NCBI RefSeq assembly: GCF_030317105.1
Contig: NZ_JASZYG010000005.1
Location: 372,001 to 436,000, forward strand
Length of the DNA: 64,000 bases
Reading direction: 5' to 3'
Source: Variovorax brevis
Lineage (GTDB): Bacteria; Pseudomonadota; Gammaproteobacteria; Burkholderiales; Burkholderiaceae_C
Of this stretch, positions 51,511-59,593 are shown one piece after another; position 1 is the first letter of the stretch, and every line of letters starts with the position of its first letter. The translations under genes and the position numbers were made by a program. The notes beneath the pieces are model-generated. The model did not search any database. It was not told the DNA's origin and saw only the letters and a program-made list of their open reading frames with translations.

Positions 51511-51544
51511 CCCGGTTTTTGACAGCCTGAGTGCATTCGCATGG

Positions 51545-52237
51545 CTACCAGATCGCCCCAAATGTGGCGCGCAGTGCTTCGATGTGCTCCGCATCCAGCA
51601 TTGGAGTATCCGGTCCAGCCAACACGGCGAGCGCGGCCGTCTCTTCAAGCTCTTCCAGGGTGGCCATTGCTGCCGCAGGTGTGTCGTGCCACACGTTGGG
51701 GCCGAGGCGTTCCAGCATGACGGCGCGAATGGGGGTGCCCCGCTCGGCATATTGAGCGATGAGGCTTTCTACGCAATCCGCCGTGATCGGGCTGCCAGGA
51801 AGTGCGTATGCCGCGACGGGTACATGGCCGACCTTCATCACGAAGTAGGGCGTGATTGCCGGGAGCAGTTCGCGTTCCGCGGGTGGTGCGCTCACCTTTC
51901 CCGTCAGGGTTAGCGCGACACAGTGCGTGCTGTGGGTGTGGATCACGCAGCGCGCGGGCGCAGTGGTGGCTCGGCTCGCGTCATAGATGCGCCGGTGCAA
52001 TGCAATGGTCTTGCTGGCGCGATCGCCGGTCAACTGCGTGCCGCGTGCGTCGAGTCGAGCCAGGCGTTCAGGTTGCAGGTAGCCCAGGCAGGCATCGGTC
52101 GGCGTTATGAGGAAGCCGCCACCTTCTTCGTCATCGAGCCGCACGCTGATATTGCCGGCCGTCGCATGGACATAGCCGCGCTCAAACAGGCTGCGGCCGA
52201 CGCGGCAGATTTCTTCACGTGCCGCGCTCTCGTTCAT
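51545..52237 (-). CDS. otnC: 3-oxo-tetronate 4-phosphate decarboxylase, class II aldolase family
   Basis: A 230-residue class II aldolase/adducin-type protein. HATAGNISVRLDDEEGGGFL gives the substrate loop. HTHSTHCVALTLTGKV has the two metal-binding histidines near residues 104-106, and RLGPNVWHDTPAAAMATLEE carries a further metal-ligand-like His. OtnC converts 3-oxo-tetronate 4-phosphate to dihydroxyacetone phosphate and CO2. It overlaps the upstream regulator gene by 23 bases and lies in the same operon as otnK. ATG 52237 is preferred to the TTG four codons upstream. Confidence 0.85.
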   Translation of the reverse strand: MNESAAREEICRVGRSLFERGYVHATAGNISVRLDDEEGGGFLITPTDACLGYLQPERLARLDARGTQLTGDRASKTIALHRRIYDASRATTAPARCVIHTHSTHCVALTLTGKVSAPPAERELLPAITPYFVMKVGHVPVAAYALPGSPITADCVESLIAQYAERGTPIRAVMLERLGPNVWHDTPAAAMATLEELEETAALAVLAGPDTPMLDAEHIEALRATFGAIW

Positions 52238-53135
52238 CGGCGGTTCCAATCTTGGTGATGCGCGCCGTGTTCAGGTGCTGGCGCAGGTACTGGGAGGCTT
52301 CCATCCGCTCGCCCTTGACGAGCAGGTCGATCAGCACAAGGTGCTCTTCGCATTGGCGATGCAGCCGGTTGCGGTCAAGGCGCGTGCCGTACTCCACGAC
52401 CCTCCGCATCTGGTTCAAGGTGCGCAGCGAGTCGAGCAGAAAGCGGTTGTTGGCGCCGGCGATCATGGTCTCGTGAAAATGCACGCCCGCGCGGAACAAC
52501 TCGGCGGGCGTGCAGCGTTCGATGCCGCCGGCCAGCAGTTCGATCTGTTCGCGGCGGCATTTCTCCAGTTCGGCGAGGTCGACCTGGTAGCCCGGTTCGA
52601 GGATGGCGGCCGGTTCGATGATCATGCGGTAGCGGTAGCTTTCGCGGTGCGACTCCACATTGCTGAGCAACGGGCGGAAGATCCATCCGCGGCCCGGCTT
52701 GCGGTCGATCATGCTTTCGCGCGCCATGCGGTTCAGGATGCGCTGGACCTGCAGGCGCGCCAAGCCGTAGCGCTCCATCAGGTCGTTCTCGGCAATTTCA
52801 TCCGGCAGAAGGCCATGGATGCGGTCGTTCGCAACGCGCATGTACAGCACCTCCTCGGACGCCGGATTGGGCGCGAACTCCAGCTCGCCCAGTTCGGCCG
52901 GCATCTTCGCGACCTGAAAGCCACGGTTCGGCTCAGAGGTCAGCGCCCCGACGCCCTGCAGGTACTGCAATGCCTTGCGCACCGGGGAGCGCGACACACC
53001 CAGTTCGTCGCACAAAGCCTGCTCGGTCAGCCGGTGGCCGACCGAATAGCCCTCACGGCGGATCATTTCGATGATCCTGCGGGCGAGCGTGGGCGTGAGC
53101 GCGCTGACGTTGGCTGGCGATGCAGAGTTGGGCAT
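52215..53135 (-). CDS. GntR/FCD-family regulator with two winged-helix domains
   Basis: A 306-residue protein. The first winged helix spans about 15-78 (RLTEQALCDELGVSRSPVRK; LTSEPNRGFQVAKMP). A second, similar one spans about 95-157 (IAENDLMERYGLARLQVQRI; SMIDRKPGRGWIFRPL). The FCD ligand domain follows (YRYRMIIEPAAILEPGYQ; HETMIAGANNRFLLDSLRTL). Most FCD regulators have only the first. It is inside the operon between otnK and otnC and is probably its local regulator, with a C4 sugar acid or derivative as ligand. ATG 53135 is preferred to the upstream TTG. Confidence 0.88.
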   Translation of the reverse strand: MPNSASPANVSALTPTLARRIIEMIRREGYSVGHRLTEQALCDELGVSRSPVRKALQYLQGVGALTSEPNRGFQVAKMPAELGELEFAPNPASEEVLYMRVANDRIHGLLPDEIAENDLMERYGLARLQVQRILNRMARESMIDRKPGRGWIFRPLLSNVESHRESYRYRMIIEPAAILEPGYQVDLAELEKCRREQIELLAGGIERCTPAELFRAGVHFHETMIAGANNRFLLDSLRTLNQMRRVVEYGTRLDRNRLHRQCEEHLVLIDLLVKGERMEASQYLRQHLNTARITKIGTADERERGT

Positions 53136-53172
53136 GGACGGGACAAGCTGTGGCAAAACTGAACTCTACGAC

Positions 53173-54444
53173 TTAATCGAGCAGACGAAATGCACTGGTG
53201 AAAAAGTCGGTGGCCCCGAAATTGCCGGACTTCAAAGCAATGTGCAACGCGCCATCGCCAGCGTGCCCGGATGCCGCGTGGCACCACGGGACGCCCGGAG
53301 CGATCTGCGGGCCGATGCGCATGCTGCGGATGTCGAGCGCCTGCACGCAGGCACCTGAGGTTTCTCCGCCTGCCACGATCAACTGGCCGACACCGCGCTC
53401 GACCAAACCGCGGGCGACCGCCGCCAAGGCGTGCTCGACGATCTCGCCCGCGCGAGCGCTGCCCAACTGCGCCTGAATCGCCTTGACGGATGCTGGTTCG
53501 GCTGTGGCATACACCAGCACCGGTCCTGCCGCAATTCGCGAGCTCGCCCAATCAAGCGCTTGTGCGGCCAAATCCACGCCTTCGGCAAGCTGGAGGGGAT
53601 CGATGGCGAAGCCCTCACCGCCGTTCGCGAGGAAATGCGCGACCTGTGCGTTCGTCGCCGTCGAGCAGCTACCCGACACGATGGCGCGCAAGCCGCTCGG
53701 CGGCGCCAGGCGCGCGGCGTCGGCTGCCGGCTTTATGCCGAAGTTTTGCGGCAGTCCAATCGCCACTCCGGAGCCTGCCGTCAACAGCGGCAGGTCGGCA
53801 AATGCCCGGCCCATGACCATCAGGTCGGCGTTGCTGATCGCATCGACGATGGCCATGGCAACGCCTTCGCTGCGCAAGGCCGCGACGCGCTGCGCGATGG
53901 ACGCCTCGCCTTGTGCCACGGTCCGCTGCTCGATGAGGCCAACCCGACGTTGCGTTTGCGCCTGCAGAACACGAATTAGGTTGGAATCGCGCATCGGTGT
54001 CAGCGGGTGATTGCGCATGCCGGACTCTTGCAGCAACTCGTCGCCCACGAAGAGATGGCCTTTGAAAACCGTGCGCCCGTTTTCCGGAAAGGCTGGACAG
54101 GCGATCGTGAAGTCCGTGCCGAGCGCATCCATCAGTGCATCGGTCACCGGACCAATATTCCCTTCGGCAGTGGAGTCGAATGTCGAGCAGTACTTGAAAT
54201 AGAACTGCCGGCAACCTTGGCCCTGCAGCCACTGAAGGGCTTGAAGCGACTGCTGCACGGCGTCCGCTGCGGGGATCGTGCGCGACTTCAGCGCCACCAC
54301 CACCGCATCCGCCTCGCCATCGAGCGGCCCGGACGGCACGCCGATGGTCTGCACCACCCGCATGCCGGCGCGCACCAGGTTGTTGGCCAGGTCGGTGGCG
54401 CCCGTAAAGTCGTCGGCGATGCAGCCCAGGACAGTTTGGGTCAT
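53173..54444 (-). CDS. otnK: 3-oxo-tetronate kinase, DUF1537 family
   Basis: A 423-residue kinase. N-terminal CIADDFTGATDLANNLVRAG is the substrate-domain signature of OtnK/DtnK. The C-terminal nucleotide domain has LRAIVSGSCSTATNAQVAHF and GQLIVAGGETSGACVQAL. OtnK phosphorylates 3-oxo-tetronate on the 4-hydroxyl, giving the OtnC substrate. Full family length. It starts six bases after the dehydrogenase stop. DUF1537 includes kinases for related acids (threonate, four-carbon glycerate analogues), so the exact substrate is tentative. Confidence 0.88.
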   Translation of the reverse strand: MTQTVLGCIADDFTGATDLANNLVRAGMRVVQTIGVPSGPLDGEADAVVVALKSRTIPAADAVQQSLQALQWLQGQGCRQFYFKYCSTFDSTAEGNIGPVTDALMDALGTDFTIACPAFPENGRTVFKGHLFVGDELLQESGMRNHPLTPMRDSNLIRVLQAQTQRRVGLIEQRTVAQGEASIAQRVAALRSEGVAMAIVDAISNADLMVMGRAFADLPLLTAGSGVAIGLPQNFGIKPAADAARLAPPSGLRAIVSGSCSTATNAQVAHFLANGGEGFAIDPLQLAEGVDLAAQALDWASSRIAAGPVLVYATAEPASVKAIQAQLGSARAGEIVEHALAAVARGLVERGVGQLIVAGGETSGACVQALDIRSMRIGPQIAPGVPWCHAASGHAGDGALHIALKSGNFGATDFFTSAFRLLD

Positions 54445-54450
54445 GGTGGA

Positions 54451-55524
54451 TCAGGCCGTGGCCACGGCCTTGACGACGGCTTCCGTGAAAGCCTTGCAAC
54501 CAACGGTGCCACCAATGTCTTTGGTGCGCGTTTCGGGGTTTTCCAGCACCTTATCGACGGCGCGCACCATGGCGTCACCTGCGTCTTGCATGGCCTTGTT
54601 CTTCTGCTTGTCGCCAACCCAACGGACCATCATCGCCACCGACAGGATCATTGACGTGGGGTTCGCAAGGTCCTTGCCGGCGATGGTCGGCGCCGAGCCA
54701 TGCTGGGCCTGCGCGCAGCACAGGTCGTCGCTGGCCATGACAGATCCCGCCAAGCCCAAGCTGCCAGACAGTTCGCTGGCCAAGTCCGAGATGATGTCGC
54801 CGTAGAAGTTGGTCGCGACCAGCACGTCGAAGCGCTCCGGCTCCTTGACCAGATGGGCCGTCGAGGCATCGACCAGCAGATCGTCGAGTTGAACTTCGGG
54901 AAAGTCCTTGGCCACGTGGCGCACGGCCTCGAGGAAGAGGCCATCGGTCATGTGAAAGCTGTTCGCCTTGTGGATCGCCGTGACCTTCTTGCGGCGCGTC
55001 ATCGCCAACTCGAACGCGCGGCGCGCAATGCGCTCACTGCAGCGGCGCGTGATCTTGCGGATCGACAGCGCCATGTCCGGGTCGGGCATCACCTCGCCCC
55101 AGCCGCGCGCCATGTTGCGGTCCGGGTAGAAGCCTTCCGTGGCCTCCCGCATGATGACCAGGTCCATGGTCCGGCCTTCGCGCATGTTCGACTGCAGGTA
55201 GGGGCGTGTGCGCGCGGGACGCACATTGGCGTACAGGTCCAAGCCGATGCGAAAGCCGGCCGACACATTGCGACCGCCTTTTTCCGGCACGGGGTAATTG
55301 GCATGCGATTGCGTGCCCAAGATGATGCCGTCGTAGGTCTTCGCCTTGTCCAGCACCTCCTGGCGCAAGGTCGTGCCGTGCTTCTCAAGGCTCGTGAATC
55401 CGGCGTCTTCGTAGTCGTAGCTGATGTTGAGATCGAAGCGCTTGTCAGCGGCCTTCAGTACTTCGACCGATGCGGCAACGATTTCAGGGCCGATGCCGTC
55501 ACACGGCAGAACGATGAACTTCAT
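54451..55524 (-). CDS. Isocitrate/isopropylmalate dehydrogenase-family enzyme
   Basis: A 357-residue NAD(P)-dependent beta-decarboxylating dehydrogenase. VLPCDGIGPEIVAASVEVLK at the N-terminus, LYANVRPARTRPYLQ, the substrate loop LVIMREATEGFYPDR, the catalytic KVTAIHKANSFHMTDGLF and DVLVATNFYGDIISDLASEL with metal-binding Asp are clear. The family includes tartrate and D-malate dehydrogenases. Placed next to OtnK and OtnC, it may oxidise the 4-carbon acid that OtnK phosphorylates, the role LtnD has in other bacteria. That role is inference. Confidence 0.82.
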   Translation of the reverse strand: MKFIVLPCDGIGPEIVAASVEVLKAADKRFDLNISYDYEDAGFTSLEKHGTTLRQEVLDKAKTYDGIILGTQSHANYPVPEKGGRNVSAGFRIGLDLYANVRPARTRPYLQSNMREGRTMDLVIMREATEGFYPDRNMARGWGEVMPDPDMALSIRKITRRCSERIARRAFELAMTRRKKVTAIHKANSFHMTDGLFLEAVRHVAKDFPEVQLDDLLVDASTAHLVKEPERFDVLVATNFYGDIISDLASELSGSLGLAGSVMASDDLCCAQAQHGSAPTIAGKDLANPTSMILSVAMMVRWVGDKQKNKAMQDAGDAMVRAVDKVLENPETRTKDIGGTVGCKAFTEAVVKAVATA

Positions 55525-55558
55525 GGGGAACTCCAGTGGTTGGTAGGGTGGGGTGAAC

Positions 55559-56287
55559 TCAAGAAAGCGAATCGGCCGGGACCGCCGCGCAAAGACTTTT
55601 CAGAAGGCGAACAGCACTGTCGGGACTGGTGAGAACCGGCTTGCCAACGGCGGCCTGGACCATCTGCTGTGCCCGCGCCATCGAGAACTGGCCCAGCATG
55701 ACGACATCGCAGGCTTGAAGGTCGGTCGAGCGCGAAGCAATCAAGCGGTCATGCGCAGCGCCGTCACCTTGTGCCAGAAGGCTCATCGCGTCCGGAACGA
55801 AAGCCGTCTTCAGTTCGATGGTGACTTCATTCGCACATGCGAGTTGGAGCAGTTCATCGGACATCGAGGCGATGGATGGCTCGAAGGTCGAGAGGAGGCC
55901 GATGCGCAAGACACCGGCCGCCGGAGTCGTCGAAATCGCTTCCCGGAACATGGCGTAGTTCGGCTTGTGCGTTGGAACAGCCACTGACGCGGCCGCCGCT
56001 TCTATCGCGGCCCCAAACGCCGAGCACGTGAAAAGGATTGCTCGCGCTCCCGTTCGCTCACTGTATTGCGCGAGTTGCACGAAACGTGTGGTCAGCGCTT
56101 CGCCAAGTTCGCCCGCAGCCGACAGGTCGGCAGACAACGAGTCATCCAGCAGGTTGGCGCATTGCGCTTCTGGCCAGAGGCGCGCAAAGGCGCCTTGGAT
56201 CGGAGCCATCGCCAGTGGCGTTGCATGTATTAACGCAATCCTTGGTGCAAGCATTTGTGTCTGTGCCAGTTTGGTAGGGTTAGCCAT
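55559..56287 (-). CDS. Asp/Glu/hydantoin racemase-superfamily protein with one canonical cysteine
   Basis: A 242-residue protein. LAPRIALIHATPLAMAPIQG matches the superfamily N-terminus. The first catalytic-type Cys is C88 in ILFTCSAFGAAIEA. At the place of the second (usually within a LxC segment) there is VMLGQFSM, with Gln at 200. One-cysteine relatives include decarboxylases rather than racemases. First gene of the leftward operon, so probably acts on the substrate early. Met 56254 (MLAPRIALIHAT) is a possible alternative start and would place the promoter repeat outside the coding region. Confidence 0.75.
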   Translation of the reverse strand: MANPTKLAQTQMLAPRIALIHATPLAMAPIQGAFARLWPEAQCANLLDDSLSADLSAAGELGEALTTRFVQLAQYSERTGARAILFTCSAFGAAIEAAAASVAVPTHKPNYAMFREAISTTPAAGVLRIGLLSTFEPSIASMSDELLQLACANEVTIELKTAFVPDAMSLLAQGDGAAHDRLIASRSTDLQACDVVMLGQFSMARAQQMVQAAVGKPVLTSPDSAVRLLKSLCAAVPADSLS

Positions 56288-56318
56288 GATTGTACTGCGT
56301 CGTGTGTAGATACAATCA
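56287..56318. promoter_or_regulatory. TGATTGTA-N16-TACAATCA inverted repeat at the divergent racemase/Bug promoter
   Basis: TGATTGTA (56287-56294) and TACAATCA (56311-56318) are exact inverted repeats with a 16-base spacer. TTGTAC/TACAAT-type boxes occur on both strands (TTGTAC at 56290 and TACAAT at 56311 on the plus strand), each 15 bases apart. This makes a symmetric, overlapping divergent promoter. TTGTAN-TACAA sequences suit GntR/FCD operators, so the neighbouring GntR regulator is the obvious candidate binder. Confidence 0.55.
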
Positions 56319-56374
56319 GGGAAAACCCACCGCGGCATGTTCGCCGCATCTTTTTGCCAACCCTTGGAGACTCT

Positions 56375-57379
56375 ATGAACCGCTTGCTGAACCGCCGCCA
56401 CCCCCTCATTGCGGCCCTGTCCCTTGCCACGCTCGCCACCCTCCCGACCCTTGCCGCCGCACAGGCAGCAACCGACTACCCGACGAAGACCATCACCTTC
56501 GTCGTCCCCTATGCAGCAGGCGGAAGCTCGGACATTCGCTCACGCCAAATCGCGCAAAAGCTCTCGATCTACTTTGGCAAGCCGGTGATCGTGGACAACC
56601 GCCCGGGTGCAGGCGGCAACATCGGCACGGACTACATCGCGAAGGCCGCGCCGGACGGCCACGTGATTGGCCTGGGCAACTTTGCGCCGCTGGCCGTCAA
56701 CAAGGCACTGTTCGCAAAACTCCCGTTCGATCCGGCCACTGATCTGGTGCCGGTTGCAATGATCGAGCGCGGGCCGCTGGTCATGTCCGTCAGCCTCAAC
56801 TCGCCCATGAAGACCGCCCAGGATGTGGTCGCGCGTGCCAAAGCCAAGCCTGGCACCATGACCTTTGCCTCCGGCGGCCTTGGCGGGTCGCATCACCTCG
56901 CCGGAGAGGCTTTTGAGCAAAGCGCCAAGGTCGACATGGTGCATGTGGCCTATAAGGGCGGTGCGCCTGCGACCAACGACCTGATCGCAGGCAATGTTGA
57001 CATCATGTTCGAGTGGATCTACGCGGTGATGCCGTACCTCAAGGGCGACTCAGCCAAGCTGCGCCCGCTCGCCATCACCAGCGACAAGCGCTCGCCGCTG
57101 CTGCCGGACGTGCCGACATTCAACGAGATCGGCATCCAGGGCATGGAGATGTCCAACTGGTTTGGCGTGGTCGCCCCCAAGGGCACGCCGCCCGCGGTCG
57201 TTGCCAAGCTGAACCAGGCCATCAACAAGGCCATCCGCGAGCCAGACGTGGCCGAAAAGATCACCTCGCAAGGCAATGAAGTGGCCGGTGGCACACCGGA
57301 AGCTTTTGCGACCTTCATCCGCTCCGAGTCGGACCGCTGGTCGAAGCTGGTGAAGTCGCACAACATCAAGCCCGAATAA
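56375..57379 (+). CDS. Bug-family tripartite tricarboxylate transporter binding protein
   Basis: A 334-residue periplasmic binding protein with signal peptide (HPLIAALSLATLATLPTLAA, then AQA). TDYPTKTITFVVPYAAGGSS, VIVDNRPGAGGNIGTDYIAK, then KAAPDGHVIG, are Bug hallmarks. Bug proteins bind carboxylic acids through water-bridged contacts. No TctA/TctB membrane genes are nearby, so it must use a shared permease or act in sensing. It is divergent from the racemase/otnK operon and 41 bases before a second Bug gene. GGAG precedes the ATG. Confidence 0.93.
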   Translation: MNRLLNRRHPLIAALSLATLATLPTLAAAQAATDYPTKTITFVVPYAAGGSSDIRSRQIAQKLSIYFGKPVIVDNRPGAGGNIGTDYIAKAAPDGHVIGLGNFAPLAVNKALFAKLPFDPATDLVPVAMIERGPLVMSVSLNSPMKTAQDVVARAKAKPGTMTFASGGLGGSHHLAGEAFEQSAKVDMVHVAYKGGAPATNDLIAGNVDIMFEWIYAVMPYLKGDSAKLRPLAITSDKRSPLLPDVPTFNEIGIQGMEMSNWFGVVAPKGTPPAVVAKLNQAINKAIREPDVAEKITSQGNEVAGGTPEAFATFIRSESDRWSKLVKSHNIKPE

Positions 57380-57420
57380 GCGCGGTTGGATCTCCTTCGT
57401 CCCATTAAACGCTCCGAGCC

Positions 57421-58410
57421 ATGAAAGTCTCATTCCTCCAGCGGCCGCTTGCCGGTCTTGCCGTCGCCTTCGCTTTGGCAGCTCCTGTACTCTCACATGC
57501 CCAGGCCACAGGGGCATATCCTTCACGACCCGTGCGCCTCGTGGTGCCCTTTGCCGCAGGCGGCCCCAACGACGTGATGGCACGGGTGCTCGCGCAACGC
57601 CTCACGGGTGAAACCGGTCAGCCCTTTGTCGTGGACAACAAGGCGGGGGCGGGCGGTGTGATTGGCACTGATGCTGTGGCCAAGGCTGCACCTGATGGAT
57701 ACACGCTCGGCTTCGTCAGTGCCCCGTTCACGATGTCGCCGGCGTTGCAAGCCAAGATGCCCTACGACACCCAGAAGGATCTGGCGGCCGTTACCAAGGT
57801 TGCCGAGTCGCCGATGCTCATGATGGTCCCGTCCGACTCCCGATTCAAGAGTGCTGGCGAACTCATCGATTTCGCCAAAAAGAATCCCGGCAAGCTCAAC
57901 TACGGCTCCGGAGGGAACGGCAGCACACCCCACTTGACCACCGAGTTGCTCGCATCGGTGACTGGCGCGAAGCTCACCCACGTGCCCTACAAAGGCGGCG
58001 GTGAATCCATCAAGGCACTGATGGGTGGCGAAGTGGATCTGCTGATCGACAGCATCACCAGCACCGCGGCACCGTTGGCATCCGGGCGCGTCAAGGCGCT
58101 GGCCATCAGCGGAGCCACTCGCTCGCCGCGAATGCCGGCCATCCCGACGTTCGACGAGGCAGGCATCAAGAACTTCTCGATGACCCATTGGGTCGGCGTG
58201 GTGGCGCCCGCGAAGACACCACCTTCGGTGTTGGCGACGCTGCACGCGCAGATCGAAAAGGCCCTGCGTGCGCCGGAAGTGATCCAGAAGTACGCCGAAC
58301 TCGGGGCCACTCCAGCGCTGACTTCGGCGGAGGACTTCCAAAAGTTCGTGAACGACGAAACCAAGAAGTGGCAACAGGTCGTCAAGAGCGCCAACATCCA
58401 GACGCAATAG
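57421..58410 (+). CDS. Second Bug-family binding protein
   Basis: A 329-residue precursor with signal peptide (VAFALAAPVLSHAQA). TGAYPSRPVRLVVPFAAGGP, VVDNKAGAGGVIGTDAVAKA, KAAPDGYTLGFVSAP and LTHVPYKGGGESIKALMGGE are typical. It differs clearly from its upstream neighbour, so the two are not a recent duplication and may bind different acids. Cotranscribed with the first Bug gene and, three bases later, the amidohydrolase gene. Confidence 0.93.
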   Translation: MKVSFLQRPLAGLAVAFALAAPVLSHAQATGAYPSRPVRLVVPFAAGGPNDVMARVLAQRLTGETGQPFVVDNKAGAGGVIGTDAVAKAAPDGYTLGFVSAPFTMSPALQAKMPYDTQKDLAAVTKVAESPMLMMVPSDSRFKSAGELIDFAKKNPGKLNYGSGGNGSTPHLTTELLASVTGAKLTHVPYKGGGESIKALMGGEVDLLIDSITSTAAPLASGRVKALAISGATRSPRMPAIPTFDEAGIKNFSMTHWVGVVAPAKTPPSVLATLHAQIEKALRAPEVIQKYAELGATPALTSAEDFQKFVNDETKKWQQVVKSANIQTQ

Positions 58411-58412
58411 GG

Positions 58413-59279
58413 ATGCAGCCCTTCAAGTTGCCGCCGCTTGCGACGGACACGCACGTGCATCTGTTCGATCCCGCAAGGTTCCCCTACGCCGCGAAGCGTC
58501 GATACACGCCGCCGCCTGCGACAGTCGCCGACCTGCAGAAGGTGCATCGCGCGATTGGCGTGGAGCGGGTCGTGCTGGTCCAACCCAGCGTCTACGGCTT
58601 CGACAATGCGTGCCTGCTGGACGGGCTTGCGCAACTCGGTGATCGCGCGCGCGGAGTTGCCGTGGTCGAGGAAGGAACCACGCGAGATGAACTTCTGTGC
58701 CTCTACCAAGCCGGTGTCAGGGGCGTTCGCTTGAATGTGGGGGTCGATGGGGGAAGAGACGCGCCGGCTTGCGCCGGATTGCTGCAACGAATGGATGACA
58801 CCCTTTCGGACATTCCCATGCTGTTGCAGCTCTACGCCCCTGTCGCGGTCACGCTGGCATGCAGTGAAGTCATCAGCACCATGTCACGCCCCGTGCTGAT
58901 CGATCACTTCGGGCTTGTGCCGCCGCCCGTCGCCGGGCGGATCAATGTGCTGGCCCAGATGATCGACTTGGTGCGCAATGCCAATGTCTGGATCAAGTTC
59001 TCCGGACAGCATCAGATTTCCAGCGACTCGCCAAAGTACAGGGACGTTGCCTCCATTGCCCGTGCTCTATGGGATGCCGCGTCCGAGCGGACTGTATGGG
59101 GTTCAGACTGGCCCCATACCGGTGGGACATCTCGTCCCAAGGACGCACCGCCCGAGCGAGTCGAATCTTTCAGGCCTGTCGACGACGAACAGCAACTCGC
59201 CTTGGTCGCGGGATGGGTGCCCGATGAGGCGGCGCGCCACAAAGTGTTGGTTAGCAATCCCGAAAAGCTGTTCTTTTAG
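58413..59279 (+). CDS. Amidohydrolase, LigI/4-sulfomuconolactonase-like
   Basis: A 288-residue metal-dependent hydrolase of the amidohydrolase superfamily. LATDTHVHLFDPARFPYAAK gives the metal HxH motif; PVLIDHFGLVPPP and ERTVWGSDWPHTG hold the other active-site residues. RRYTPPPATVADLQKVHRAI and RVVLVQPSVYGFDNACL are typical of the LigI (2-pyrone-4,6-dicarboxylate lactonase) group. It probably opens a lactone of a dicarboxylic or sugar acid. The gene starts three bases after the second Bug gene, so the two are translationally linked. Confidence 0.82.
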   Translation: MQPFKLPPLATDTHVHLFDPARFPYAAKRRYTPPPATVADLQKVHRAIGVERVVLVQPSVYGFDNACLLDGLAQLGDRARGVAVVEEGTTRDELLCLYQAGVRGVRLNVGVDGGRDAPACAGLLQRMDDTLSDIPMLLQLYAPVAVTLACSEVISTMSRPVLIDHFGLVPPPVAGRINVLAQMIDLVRNANVWIKFSGQHQISSDSPKYRDVASIARALWDAASERTVWGSDWPHTGGTSRPKDAPPERVESFRPVDDEQQLALVAGWVPDEAARHKVLVSNPEKLFF

Positions 59280-59593
59280 TACATACCCGCACGTCTTTCG
59301 ATGTGACGACCCCTTGTCTGCGCGAAGCGGTCGCTCGCGCTAAGGGGCGAATGACCACGACGGGCCCGAACTTGCCGGCCGCGCGCCTCCGATGGTCGAA
59401 TCGGTCGGGGGTTGGCGTGCAGCACGCGGGTAGCGGCCATCAGCAGGGAATTCGCGCTGGGCCCATCAAGGTCTGCTTTCGTTGAGAGTCGGCATTGGGC
59501 CTCCCGGAACAGCTTCGAGTATGGTCGCGCATTGGAGGGTGCTACGGCACACCTTCCGCCAATCCGCTCGCCCGAACTCCTCCCAATGAAGCC
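59280..59593. other. 314-base intergenic region between the amidohydrolase and lysR genes
   Basis: It holds a GC-rich hairpin at 59310-59347 that may end the Bug-amidohydrolase transcript. The rest (59348-59593) should contain the lysR promoter, but I see no convincing -35/-10 pair. The in-frame extension of lysR from 59495 is not family-like. Small open frames of about 60 codons here have no support. Confidence 0.5.
59310..59347 (+). terminator. Possible terminator-like hairpin downstream of the amidohydrolase gene
   Basis: CCCCTT (59310-59315) pairs with AAGGGG (59342-59347), and GCGCGA (59320-59325) with TCGCGC (59335-59340), leaving a 9-base loop. It begins 30 bases after the stop. No T-run follows, so efficiency as an intrinsic terminator is doubtful. 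Confidence 0.45.
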
